Source: an uncultured Treponema sp. (GTDB lineage Bacteria > Spirochaetota > Spirochaetia > Treponematales > Treponemataceae). Taken from it: a stretch of DNA of 9,737 nucleotides. The stretch lies in assembly GCA_937893155.1 (NCBI GenBank), contig CALBGU010000212.1, positions 1 through 9,737 of the forward strand. Reading direction: 5' to 3'. Below the pieces are notes generated by a model that was given only the letters and a program-made list of their open reading frames with translations, was not told the DNA's origin and did not search any database. Positions 4,792-9,737 of the stretch are shown here, piece by piece. Positions within the stretch are counted from its first letter, which is position 1. Each line of letters starts with the position of its first letter. The position numbers and the translations under genes are program-made.

Positions 4792-4902
4792 GTGTCAAAC
4801 AATGAAGATGAAAACAAAAAACCGAGTTGGCTAGATATTGCAAACTTTATAGTCAATCTCGGTTTATTGGTTGTAGCTGTTTTGGCTTTGATTTTCAAAT
4901 AA
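4792..4902 (+). CDS. 36-aa single-span membrane protein, cassette 2 (KKPS...LGLL type)
   Basis: The start is GTG behind AAGGAG (4780-4785). The product has a charged head, MSNNEDENKKPSWLD, and one hydrophobic helix (IANFIVNLGLLVVAVLALIF) ending in a single Lys. It is an inner-membrane peptide by composition. It parallels the 48-aa protein at 1981-2127: non-ATG start, acidic N-terminus, KKPS plus Trp, then LGLL inside the helix. It also keeps a hairpin joining the KPS and LGL codons (4819-4865). A terminator lies 20 bases after the stop. The protein is 12 residues shorter than its counterpart, mainly at the C-terminus. Function is unknown; holin-like, exclusion or toxin peptide are possibilities. 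Confidence 0.6.
   Translation: MSNNEDENKKPSWLDIANFIVNLGLLVVAVLALIFK
4819..4865. promoter_or_regulatory. Hairpin inside the 36-aa gene, equivalent to the one at 2002-2036
   Basis: AAACCGAG (4819-4826) pairs with CTCGGTTT (4858-4865), and TTG/CAA extends the stem after a one-base bulge. On the minus strand the stem is followed by TTTTTT, a terminator form. The stem bases differ from those of cassette 1, yet pairing is kept. Confidence 0.6.
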
Positions 4903-4922
4903 ATCAAATGTAACCCGAAAAA

Positions 4923-4952
4923 CAGGCAAGGCTGACAACCTTGCTTGCTTTT
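4923..4952. terminator. Bidirectional intrinsic terminator in cassette 2
   Basis: CAGGCAAGG (4923-4931) pairs with CCTTGCTTG (4939-4947), one G-T pair, 7-base loop. On the plus strand CTTTTC follows; on the minus strand GTTTTTC follows. It separates the 36-aa gene from the 29-aa gene. Confidence 0.75.
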
Positions 4953-4983
4953 CTTAGTTTAAGACATACAAGGGGATTTGTCA

Positions 4984-5073
4984 ATGATGACTAAAGAGCA
5001 AGTGAATACGGCTTCGGTTATATGTCGTTTTCTTGCATTAGTAATTTTTGTTGTAATTTTGGTAATAAAATAA
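4984..5073 (+). CDS. 29-aa small membrane peptide, cassette 2
   Basis: The ATG follows AAGGGGA at about nine bases. The product is a short polar head (MMTKEQVNTASVICR) and one hydrophobic helix (FLALVIFVVILVIK). It ends just before the inverted iterons that precede the RHH gene. It corresponds in position, size and topology to the 34-aa peptide at 2212-2316. The sequence similarity is only in pattern, as expected for so short a protein. It lies downstream of a terminator, so it may need a separate promoter or read-through. Too short to assign to a family; the parallel with cassette 1 is the main support. Confidence 0.5.
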   Translation: MMTKEQVNTASVICRFLALVIFVVILVIK

Positions 5074-5075
5074 AA

Positions 5076-5128
5076 GCGTAACTGTTGCGTAACGTGATGT
5101 AATAAAAATGATGTAACGTTACGCAACA
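5076..5128. promoter_or_regulatory. Iteron cluster immediately upstream of the RHH gene (candidate operator)
   Basis: TGTTGCGTAAC at 5083-5093 is the exact inverse of the 4403 iteron, and GCGTAAC at 5076-5082 is an adjoining partial copy. A direct copy GTTACGCAACA lies at 5118-5128, two bases before the ribosome binding site. GTAACGTTAC (5113-5122) makes a local palindrome, and TGATGTAA occurs twice (5095-5102 and 5109-5116). Such placement suggests autoregulation by the RHH protein. Confidence 0.65.
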
Positions 5129-5142
5129 CAAGGAGTGTGGTA

Positions 5143-5322
5143 ATGGCAAAGGGTGGAGCAAGGGCGGGCGCAGGTAGACCAAAGGTAAGAAGCGGCGAGG
5201 GATTGGGGAAAAATCTCTCAATCCGTGTTTCTGAAAGCGAAATCGCTTTGATAAAGCAAAAGGCGGCGGCGTGTGGTAAGACTATGAGCCGATATATCGT
5301 TGATTGTGCTTTAGAAAGATAA
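5143..5322 (+). CDS. 59-aa putative ribbon-helix-helix DNA-binding protein, cassette 2
   Basis: The ATG at 5143 follows AAGGAG (5130-5135) at seven bases; the upstream GTG at 5137 is too close to that site. The N-terminus MAKGGARAGAGRPKVRSGEG is the basic Gly/Arg tail common to small phage/plasmid regulators. Next are strand NLSIRVS (about residues 24-30), helix ESEIALIKQKAAACG and helix TMSRYIVDCALER. The order fits an RHH (CopG/MobC-like) dimer that inserts a two-strand sheet in the major groove. It matches the 57-aa protein at 2313-2486 in length, tail and fold, with diverged sequence. The iterons ending at 5128 are its likely binding sites and also occur 700 bases upstream, so it may control more than its own gene. 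Confidence 0.75.
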   Translation: MAKGGARAGAGRPKVRSGEGLGKNLSIRVSESEIALIKQKAAACGKTMSRYIVDCALER

Positions 5323-5344
5323 GGCAAGTAAAACTATAAGGAGT

Positions 5345-5374
5345 ATCTATGTATTTGATTCATTGTACATAGAT
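5345..5374 (+). promoter_or_regulatory. Leader ORF and hairpin controlling the 72-aa gene
   Basis: An ATG at 5349 with an ideal AAGGAG site opens a 7-codon frame (MYLIHCT) ending in TAG at 5370-5372, directly followed by the ATG of the 72-aa gene in the same frame. ATCTATGTA (5345-5353) pairs perfectly with TACATAGAT (5366-5374), so both start codons lie in the stem. Translation of the leader would open the hairpin and let ribosomes restart at 5373. Confidence 0.6.
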
Positions 5375-5591
5375 GTTTGGTGATAATGACAAAATCGTCG
5401 AAGGAAAACTTTTGGACGTTATTCTTTTCTTGGAAAAGTGCAGGATTAGCGAAAGTTATGTTGTTCAGATTGTGCATTTGCACAACGAAAACAGGATAAT
5501 AAACATCGAACAAACAGAAAATAATCCAAGGTATGAAAGAATAAAGGTTCATTTAAGCCCTACAGATGTAGGTGCTAGAGTTGACTTGTAA
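5373..5591 (+). CDS. 72-aa hypothetical protein
   Basis: The frame begins MFGDNDKIVEGKLLDVILFLEKCRISES and continues with a strand-like VVQIVHLHNENRIINIEQ and a C-terminus with HLSPTDVGARVDL. It is a small soluble alpha/beta-like protein with no membrane helix or recognised motif. It has no Shine-Dalgarno of its own: the nearest is the AAGGAG that serves the 7-codon leader at 5349. Expression therefore depends on reinitiation after the leader's TAG, or on read-through of that TAG, which is in the same frame. It follows the RHH gene by 50 bases and ends at a bidirectional terminator, so it may be a fourth member of cassette 2; cassette 1 has no counterpart. Function unknown. Confidence 0.6.
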   Translation: MFGDNDKIVEGKLLDVILFLEKCRISESYVVQIVHLHNENRIINIEQTENNPRYERIKVHLSPTDVGARVDL

Positions 5592-5594
5592 GCC

Positions 5595-5635
5595 AAAGGA
5601 AAGGCTAGGTTTTATTCCTAGCCTTTCCTTTTTAT
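5595..5635. terminator. Strong bidirectional terminator between convergent genes
   Basis: A perfect 15-bp stem (AAAGGAAAGGCTAGG at 5595-5609 with its complement at 5617-5631) has a 7-base loop. The distal arm merges into a T run (5629-5633) on the plus strand, and TTTCCTTTGG ends the minus-strand arm. It serves the 72-aa gene and the convergent XkdR-like gene. Confidence 0.85.
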
Positions 5636-6303
5636 TCAGTATGTTCTATTCTTTCTGCGACGTAGTACATTTGCCAGTTGTTAAAAGCAAACATCAATAC
5701 ACGGTCGCCGATAGATAGCGACGGCTCAATACAGAGCGTAACACCTGACTGAAAATCGGATTTTGCGAAATGCACATCTTTTGTAATTTGGCGGTCGATT
5801 ATATGCTTGTGTCCATTGTCGGTAAAAGTGAGCTGGTCTTGAGCAACGGTTGCTTGCCCTGTAATCGTGAGTTGCTTTTGAATCGCACCACGTCCGAGGT
5901 CGGCTTCTGAAATCTGCTGGGGTTCTTCAATCCCGTCTACTTCATCGTTGGTTTCGTCTTTCAGTGTTGTGTATGAAATCATTGTGCTTTTTGCTTGCGT
6001 GTCAAGTTGCTGTTCTTGCGCCGAAATTGTCGGCGGCATAGTGCCAGCAACGTGATTGCCGATAGCCTTGCTTGGTTGCGTGAAATGCGTGTCAATAATA
6101 TGCGTATGCGGGATAGTAACACGATGAGGGCGGCACATTTGACCGAGCCATAAGAAATTTTCGTCAAGAATGACATTGTTCCCGATGTCAATTTTGAGCG
6201 GATTGACAGTTTTAACCGTGCCGATAATACAGTTATCGCGTTGCGGCTGTCTTGCAATATCCTTTATCGTTTTATACAGACTGATTGCGGCGTTTGAATC
6301 CAT
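5632..6303 (-). CDS. DUF2577/XkdR-like baseplate-associated protein
   Basis: The start ATG at 6303 follows GGGAG by seven bases. The N-terminal part (about residues 1-60) has a helix and then CIIGTVKTVNPLKIDIGNNVILDENFLWLG, the pattern of DUF2577 proteins (XkdR of PBSX), which sit near the tail tip between XkdQ and XkdS. The C-terminal part carries GHKHIID, then LCIEPSLSIGDRVLMFAFNNW and YYVAERI, as expected for the family's closing beta-barrel. At 223 aa it is longer than usual (roughly 110-150); the extra is a polar, Gln/Thr/Glu-rich insert at about residues 80-160. Oddly, it is on the minus strand, opposite to the XkdS-XkdT-XkdU genes it normally shares an operon with, and has its own promoter and terminator. 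The family call is by recalled pattern. Confidence 0.65.
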   Translation of the reverse strand: MDSNAAISLYKTIKDIARQPQRDNCIIGTVKTVNPLKIDIGNNVILDENFLWLGQMCRPHRVTIPHTHIIDTHFTQPSKAIGNHVAGTMPPTISAQEQQLDTQAKSTMISYTTLKDETNDEVDGIEEPQQISEADLGRGAIQKQLTITGQATVAQDQLTFTDNGHKHIIDRQITKDVHFAKSDFQSGVTLCIEPSLSIGDRVLMFAFNNWQMYYVAERIEHTE

Positions 6304-6327
6304 TTCATTACTCCCTGAAAAGTTAAG

Positions 6328-6367
6328 TGATTATACTATAGCAAAATATTTTGCGATATGCTATAAT
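6328..6367. promoter_or_regulatory. Divergent promoter region with a perfect 14-bp palindrome
   Basis: GCAAAATATTTTGC (6341-6354) is a perfect palindrome. It is nested in TATAGC (6337-6342) and GCTATA (6360-6365). On the plus strand TGCTATAAT (6359-6367) is an extended -10 element. On the minus strand TATAAT lies at 6330-6335 facing the XkdR-like gene. The -35 hexamers are poor on both sides, so an activator or repressor bound to the palindrome may control both promoters. Confidence 0.65.
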
Positions 6368-6374
6368 AGAGAGT

Positions 6375-6611
6375 ATGAAGAAATCTGATTTTAATGTATC
6401 AATGCCATTGACGGCGTATGATGAGTTTTGTTTTTTTCAGAAAGCGTATCACGATTTGACGCAGGATTTAGCGGCGTGTTACGAAGAAAACAAAAACGGC
6501 AATTATAAAAGCGTCTATTTCAACGTATCAAAAGCGCGTGAAATATGCGCTCGCTTTATGCCGTACTCAATGCAGGGGCTTGATATAAGCAACGTAGGAT
6601 TGATGGATTGA
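6375..6611 (+). CDS. 78-aa hypothetical protein, possibly leaderless mRNA
   Basis: The start ATG at 6375 opens MKKSDFNVSMPLTAYDEFCFFQ; an earlier in-frame ATG at 6351 would lie inside the promoter. The -10 element ends at 6367, so transcription should start at about 6374, nearly at the ATG: the mRNA would be leaderless or almost so. The GAGAG before the ATG is too close to act as a normal Shine-Dalgarno. The product is soluble, with helices rich in Asp/Glu/Tyr (AYHDLTQDLAACYEENKN) and a middle segment SVYFNVSKAREICARFMPYS. No membrane span and no recognised domain. It is the divergent partner of the XkdR-like gene and precedes the terminator at 6651, so it is separate from the baseplate operon. 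A regulator of late genes is possible but unsupported. Confidence 0.6.
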   Translation: MKKSDFNVSMPLTAYDEFCFFQKAYHDLTQDLAACYEENKNGNYKSVYFNVSKAREICARFMPYSMQGLDISNVGLMD

Positions 6612-6650
6612 TATAATTTCTTCTTGCATTTACAGTTTAAGAGAACCTTT

Positions 6651-6690
6651 AAGGTCGATAGTTTTTTTTGCTATCGACCTTTTTTGTTTT
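6651..6690 (+). terminator. Strong terminator just before the baseplate operon
   Basis: AAGGTCGATAG (6651-6661) pairs perfectly with CTATCGACCTT (6671-6681) around a T-rich loop and runs into TTTTTGTTTT. The first baseplate gene starts only 20 bases after the stem, with no promoter visible between, so late transcription must read through it or the hairpin must be controlled. The preceding ACCTTTAAGGT (6645-6655) offers a competing fold. Confidence 0.8.
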
Positions 6691-6700
6691 GCGAGGATTT

Positions 6701-7087
6701 ATGGCAGAAACAGCGGAAATGATTGAATATCGACAGCCTAATTTGACATATCGCTTAGGCGAAAAAACGGTTGCTGGCAAAGTTGATAATCTGGAAGCGG
6801 TAAAGCAAGCGATTTATCACATTTTGAGTACAGAGCGATATTCAAACCCTATTTACGATGATGATTACGGTGTAGAGCTGGAGCAATACATCGGGCAGGA
6901 CATCGGAATGGTAACGGCTGACATCGAAAATACATTGCGCGACGCATTGACGCAGGACGACCGCATAACAGATGTGCAAGTCAATAGCGTTGAGAAAACA
7001 AAAGAACAATTAGGAGCGTGTGTAATTGATTTTACGGTGTTTACGATTTACGGCAATATTGAAGAAAGCCTTTCTGTTGCGCAATAG
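6701..7087 (+). CDS. Baseplate wedge protein, DUF2634/XkdS (gp25-like)
   Basis: The ATG at 6701 follows GCGAGGA at a normal distance; the earlier start at 6668 would lie in the terminator. The 128-aa product fits XkdS/DUF2634, the relative of T4 gp25 that joins baseplate to sheath. It has LTYRLGEKTVAGKVDNLEAVKQAIYHILSTERYSNP (about residues 12-47), then IYDDDYGVELEQYIGQD, ENTLRDALTQDDRITDV and a closing strand IDFTVFTIYG. The DNLEAVKQAI, TERY and IYDDDYGVEL segments are the family's signature. It is the first gene of the operon and stops at TAG, which is part of the TAGGAG ribosome site of the next gene. No promoter lies directly upstream. Confidence 0.8.
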   Translation: MAETAEMIEYRQPNLTYRLGEKTVAGKVDNLEAVKQAIYHILSTERYSNPIYDDDYGVELEQYIGQDIGMVTADIENTLRDALTQDDRITDVQVNSVEKTKEQLGACVIDFTVFTIYGNIEESLSVAQ

Positions 7088-7095
7088 GAGCGAAA

Positions 7096-8298
7096 ATGAG
7101 CTATAGCGAAAATAATTCCTACGAAGAGATTTTAAGCCGCTGTCTTGAAAATGAAAGGCTAAAAAATATGGACAAGCGGGCAGGGTCGATAATCTACGAT
7201 ACGCTTGCACCGTTTGCCTTGGAACTTGCGGAAGCGTATATCCAAATGGATATTTTGGAGAGTTTGACTTATTTAATGACAGCAAAAGGTACGAGCCTTG
7301 ATAAACGTGTGTATGATTACGGAATGGCACGAACTCCTGCGACGTATGCAAAACGTATTGCAACATTCAAGAAATATAAAAAAGATTCAAGCGGAAATTA
7401 TGAAACTGATGAAAGCGGGAATAAAATCCTTGTTGATATGGATATTCCCGAAGATACCCGTTTTGCAGTTCCGAACGATACAACAATAACATATAAGTAT
7501 GTCGGAAAAACCGACGGATACAATATCCTGCAATGTGAGCAGCTAGGCACAAAAGGCAATACTCATTTAGGACAGGTTTTGCCGTTGTCGCCCGTAGCAA
7601 ATTTGATTGAAGCGCGTATTACAAGCACCTATACACCCGCAGAGGACGCAGAGACCGACGAAGATTTAAGAGCGCGCGCAAAAAAGCATTTGAACTATAT
7701 GACTTACGGCGGCAATATATCTGATTACATTGAGCGGGTAAATGCACTTGACGGAGTTGGACAAACAAAAGTGTTTCCTGCGTGGCAATACAATGGAAGT
7801 GTGCTTTTGTCGATTGTGTCTCCGACTTTTGACCCGATTAGCAACGAATTTGCACGAAGTCTCAAAGAGCAGATTGACCCAGAAGAAGATACAGGGCAGG
7901 GCGTTGGATTTGCTCCGATTGGGCATTTTGTTACCGTTACAACGCCGTCCAAAAGGGCTGTTGATATTGCGCTGAATCTCGTAACAGAGGTTGATGTTGA
8001 CGACGGCGAAGTCGCAGAAAGCGTCGTTGATGTCATAGAAACTATATTTGAAGAGGAACGCAAAAAATATGCGCAAAATGTGCGGCTTGCAATATATACA
8101 TCGAAAATCGTACAGGACATAAGAAACAATGTTTCAGGCGTAATTGACGTTACAGACGTTACGCTAAACGGCTTGAGCCAAAATATTGTGTATACCGACA
8201 TCGCCGAAATAGGCGGGCAGAATCTGCCGTATGTGCGCAGTGTTACAATCGGTGAAAACACTTTGATTGTAGATGATACGCTGGGGGCAGGCGAATGA
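7096..8298 (+). CDS. Baseplate J-like protein (XkdT/gpJ family)
   Basis: This 400-aa protein is a full-length baseplate wedge component of contractile-tailed phages (XkdT; gpJ of P2). The N-terminal region shows NMDKRAGSIIYDTLAPFALELAEAYIQMDIL (about residues 24-54) and then GTSLDKRVYDYGMARTPATYAKR, which is the classic start of this family. A central PEDTRFAVPNDTTITYKYVGKT precedes AEDAETDEDLRARAKKHLNYMTYGGNISDYIERV (about 175-215), where the next conserved stretch lies. It ends with TIGENTLIVDDTLGAGE. Expression is coupled: it starts 8 bases after the XkdS stop and its TGA overlaps the next ATG (ATGA). Length and motifs are normal, with no sign of decay. Confidence 0.92.
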   Translation: MSYSENNSYEEILSRCLENERLKNMDKRAGSIIYDTLAPFALELAEAYIQMDILESLTYLMTAKGTSLDKRVYDYGMARTPATYAKRIATFKKYKKDSSGNYETDESGNKILVDMDIPEDTRFAVPNDTTITYKYVGKTDGYNILQCEQLGTKGNTHLGQVLPLSPVANLIEARITSTYTPAEDAETDEDLRARAKKHLNYMTYGGNISDYIERVNALDGVGQTKVFPAWQYNGSVLLSIVSPTFDPISNEFARSLKEQIDPEEDTGQGVGFAPIGHFVTVTTPSKRAVDIALNLVTEVDVDDGEVAESVVDVIETIFEEERKKYAQNVRLAIYTSKIVQDIRNNVSGVIDVTDVTLNGLSQNIVYTDIAEIGGQNLPYVRSVTIGENTLIVDDTLGAGE

Positions 8299-8843
8299 AT
8301 TATGTAAAACGATATGCGCCGAAAATCCTTGACGGCAACGAAACTACCGACGCGCTGTATGGCGTAATGGGTGATGAGATTGCAAAATTGCACGAAACAA
8401 TGCAAAAAATCATTGATAACCTATTTATTCTGACAATGGACGTTAAAGGCGTTGCAAAGCAAGAGCAGTTTTTTAATATAAAGCCTAACGCTTTTCAGAC
8501 ACTTGAAGAGCGCAAAATGATTTTGCTGAATAAAATCCTTTATCGTCCGCCGTTTACGCGCCAAAACCTGCAGCAGCTTCTTGAAAATATCTGGGGCAAA
8601 GGCAAGTTTATTTTTGAGTTGTATCCAGACGATTACCGAATGATAATCGACATCGACACAAACAATCCGACGATTTATCTGCAATTCAGCCAGCAGGTGC
8701 GAGATGTTGTTCCTGCAAATATCTATTTGATTCTGTCAATCCAGTATACGCACTTGTATCTAGGCAGAAATTACACATACGAAAAAATGGAATCGTTGAC
8801 ATACGGCGAACTGTCGCAATATGCTAATCTTGATGAAGCATAG
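8295..8843 (+). CDS. DUF2313/XkdU (YmfQ-like) baseplate-tail fibre linker
   Basis: The 182-aa product starts in an ATGA overlap with the baseplate J gene. The N-terminus (MNYVKRYAPKILDGNETTDAL) is followed by a helical stretch (EIAKLHETMQKIIDNLFILTM). Then come the family's hallmarks: TLEERKMILLNKILYRPPFTRQNLQQLLENIWG (about residues 69-101), DYRMIIDIDTN, and VRDVVPANIYLILSIQYTHLYLG. This is the XkdU/YmfQ (DUF2313) arrangement, found between baseplate J and the tail fibre in PBSX- and Mu-like phages, where it links the wedge to the fibre. The stop is TAG within TAGGAG, the ribosome site of the fibre gene; an in-frame TGA follows four codons on. Confidence 0.85.
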   Translation: MNYVKRYAPKILDGNETTDALYGVMGDEIAKLHETMQKIIDNLFILTMDVKGVAKQEQFFNIKPNAFQTLEERKMILLNKILYRPPFTRQNLQQLLENIWGKGKFIFELYPDDYRMIIDIDTNNPTIYLQFSQQVRDVVPANIYLILSIQYTHLYLGRNYTYEKMESLTYGELSQYANLDEA

Positions 8844-8851
8844 GAGAATAT

Positions 8852-9737
8852 ATGACACACACAGACAATCTGAATTTGAACAAACCCGAAAGAGCGGAAC
8901 AGTTCAACATTGACCATTGGAACGAAAACAGCGATATTGTCGACGCGGCAATTACTGCAGAAACTGAAAGAGCAACAACAGCTGAAACAGAATTGCAAAA
9001 TACGCTCAATGCGCAAAAACAGGATAAAACACTTTCTGCGGCAATCGAAAACAGCAATACTATTGAAACAGCATTACAGGCACTTTCGGCTAATAAACAG
9101 CCGAAACAGCTTGCGCAGTCAATTTCCGTTGTTGGTCAATCAACGACCACCGTTGAAACAGCCTTGCAAGCACTTGCGGCAAGAGCAATCGACGGGAACT
9201 TAAAACAGCCAAAACAGCTTACAAGTCCTATTTACATTGACGGTGAAAACAGAATTACCGTTGAAAGTGCAATACAGGCACTCAATAGCGCAATCATCGG
9301 TGTATCTACGCTTGGAAATCTCGATATGCAAAATGGGGTACTTTCCGCAACACCGCGCTGGCTACGTTTTTCTTCGACAAATAAAAAAGCACTGGTTATT
9401 AAAAAGAACACAATCGTAAAAGTCGGAACGCATTATTTTATGCCGTCCGAAGATACTACATTTGACTTAACAGAGCAGGTTACAGACGCGGGCAAGGACT
9501 ACTTTGTGCAGTTGTGCTACAGCAATAATAACTGGACGCTTATTGCTTCTACCACAAAAGCCGCGGATACCGACACATCGCGATATATCGGGCGGTTTCA
9601 CACGCTCTGCGCCGCCGTTGGAGCAGCCACCACAATGATTGCACCCGCCGCGCCGTCATCGGGCATTGCGGTCGGGGATTCTTACCTTGTCAAAAGCTAC
9701 AGCGCAGATTCAGACCCCGATTTCTTCGACTTCTACA
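8852..9737 (+). CDS. Phage tail fibre / receptor-binding protein, cut by the right edge
   Basis: The frame opens at ATG 8852 after AGGAG and runs 295 codons to the edge without a stop. The N-terminus LNLNKPERAEQFNIDHWNENSDIVDAAI is the baseplate-attachment segment typical of fibres in this position. A coiled-coil-like part rich in Ala/Glu/Thr follows (AETERATTAETELQNTLNAQ, about residues 36-55). Next are internal repeats with ExAxQAL at 72-78, 102-108 and 138-144 and KQPKQL at 82-87 and 118-123. Then a beta-rich domain contains LRFSSTNKKALVIKKNT, FDLTEQVTDAGKDYFVQLCYSNNNW and SRYIGRFHTLCAAVG. The last visible residues, SYSADSDPDFFDFY, are aromatic and acidic. It should bind the host surface; the C-terminal tip, usually the most variable part, is outside the window. 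Confidence 0.85.
   Translation, partial: MTHTDNLNLNKPERAEQFNIDHWNENSDIVDAAITAETERATTAETELQNTLNAQKQDKTLSAAIENSNTIETALQALSANKQPKQLAQSISVVGQSTTTVETALQALAARAIDGNLKQPKQLTSPIYIDGENRITVESAIQALNSAIIGVSTLGNLDMQNGVLSATPRWLRFSSTNKKALVIKKNTIVKVGTHYFMPSEDTTFDLTEQVTDAGKDYFVQLCYSNNNWTLIASTTKAADTDTSRYIGRFHTLCAAVGAATTMIAPAAPSSGIAVGDSYLVKSYSADSDPDFFDFY

Noticed and set aside
4415..5327. Minus-strand ORFs at 4415-4615 and 4959-5327
   Set aside because: They lack ribosome binding sites, have low-complexity or Ser/Leu-rich composition, and lie opposite better-supported genes or repeats.
7725..8405. 226-aa minus-strand ORF
   Set aside because: It is the shadow of the baseplate J gene; its composition (Ser/Thr/Cys-rich) is typical of antisense frames.
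1..9737. Full reassignment of TAG to a sense codon
   Set aside because: The long phage genes (terL, baseplate J, fibre) contain no in-frame TAG, and two baseplate genes end with TAG, so a global change is not supported.
1..9737. tRNA gene or integration site
   Set aside because: I saw no cloverleaf with a T-arm motif, no integrase, and no flanking direct repeat that would mark att sites.
9300..9737. Diversity-generating retroelement target in the fibre
   Set aside because: The C-terminal tip is outside the window, and neither a template repeat nor a reverse transcriptase is present.

Overview
The window looks like part of a spirochaete genome, most likely Treponema, carrying a tailed-phage (prophage) region. 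The Treponema call is an inference from the style of the porin-like outer-membrane protein at the left edge and the AT-rich accessory DNA; no marker gene confirms it. The phage genes are of the PBSX/Mu-like contractile-tail type: small and large terminase, then XkdR-, XkdS-, XkdT- and XkdU-like baseplate proteins and a tail fibre cut off by the right edge.

Layout. 7-1398 (minus) is a signal-peptide beta-barrel gene split by one in-frame TAG. 1399-2486 is AT-rich accessory DNA: a 31-aa basic peptide, a 67-aa protein, and a micro-operon with a consensus promoter overlapped by a perfect dyad, two tiny membrane proteins and a ribbon-helix-helix (RHH) type protein. 2632-4261 is terS-terL. 4262-4393 is a compact RNA locus: consensus promoter, one solitary type I-C-like CRISPR repeat, and an intrinsic terminator. 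4394-4791 has no gene but holds 11-bp iterons, palindromes and a 15-bp purine repeat. 4792-5322 is a second micro-operon with the same gene plan as the first. 5349-5591 is a small unknown gene behind a leader ORF and hairpin. 5632-6303 (minus) is a DUF2577/XkdR-like gene turned against its neighbours, followed by a 78-aa unknown. 6701-9737 is the tightly packed baseplate/fibre operon.

How it fits together. The terminase pair would drive DNA packaging, and the 6701-9737 operon would build the baseplate and receptor-binding fibre. Portal, capsid, sheath and tube genes are absent between the terminase and the baseplate, so the element is rearranged, or those genes lie outside the window. Small cargo genes with their own promoters and terminators fill the gaps on both sides of the terminase.

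The two most interesting items are (1) the solitary CRISPR-repeat RNA, which has the layout expected of an RNA-based anti-CRISPR, and (2) the duplicated three-gene micro-cassette. In (2) both copies of the first membrane gene keep an internal RNA hairpin whose arms differ in sequence but remain complementary. All functional statements rest on reading the sequence and on recalled family patterns; no search was run.
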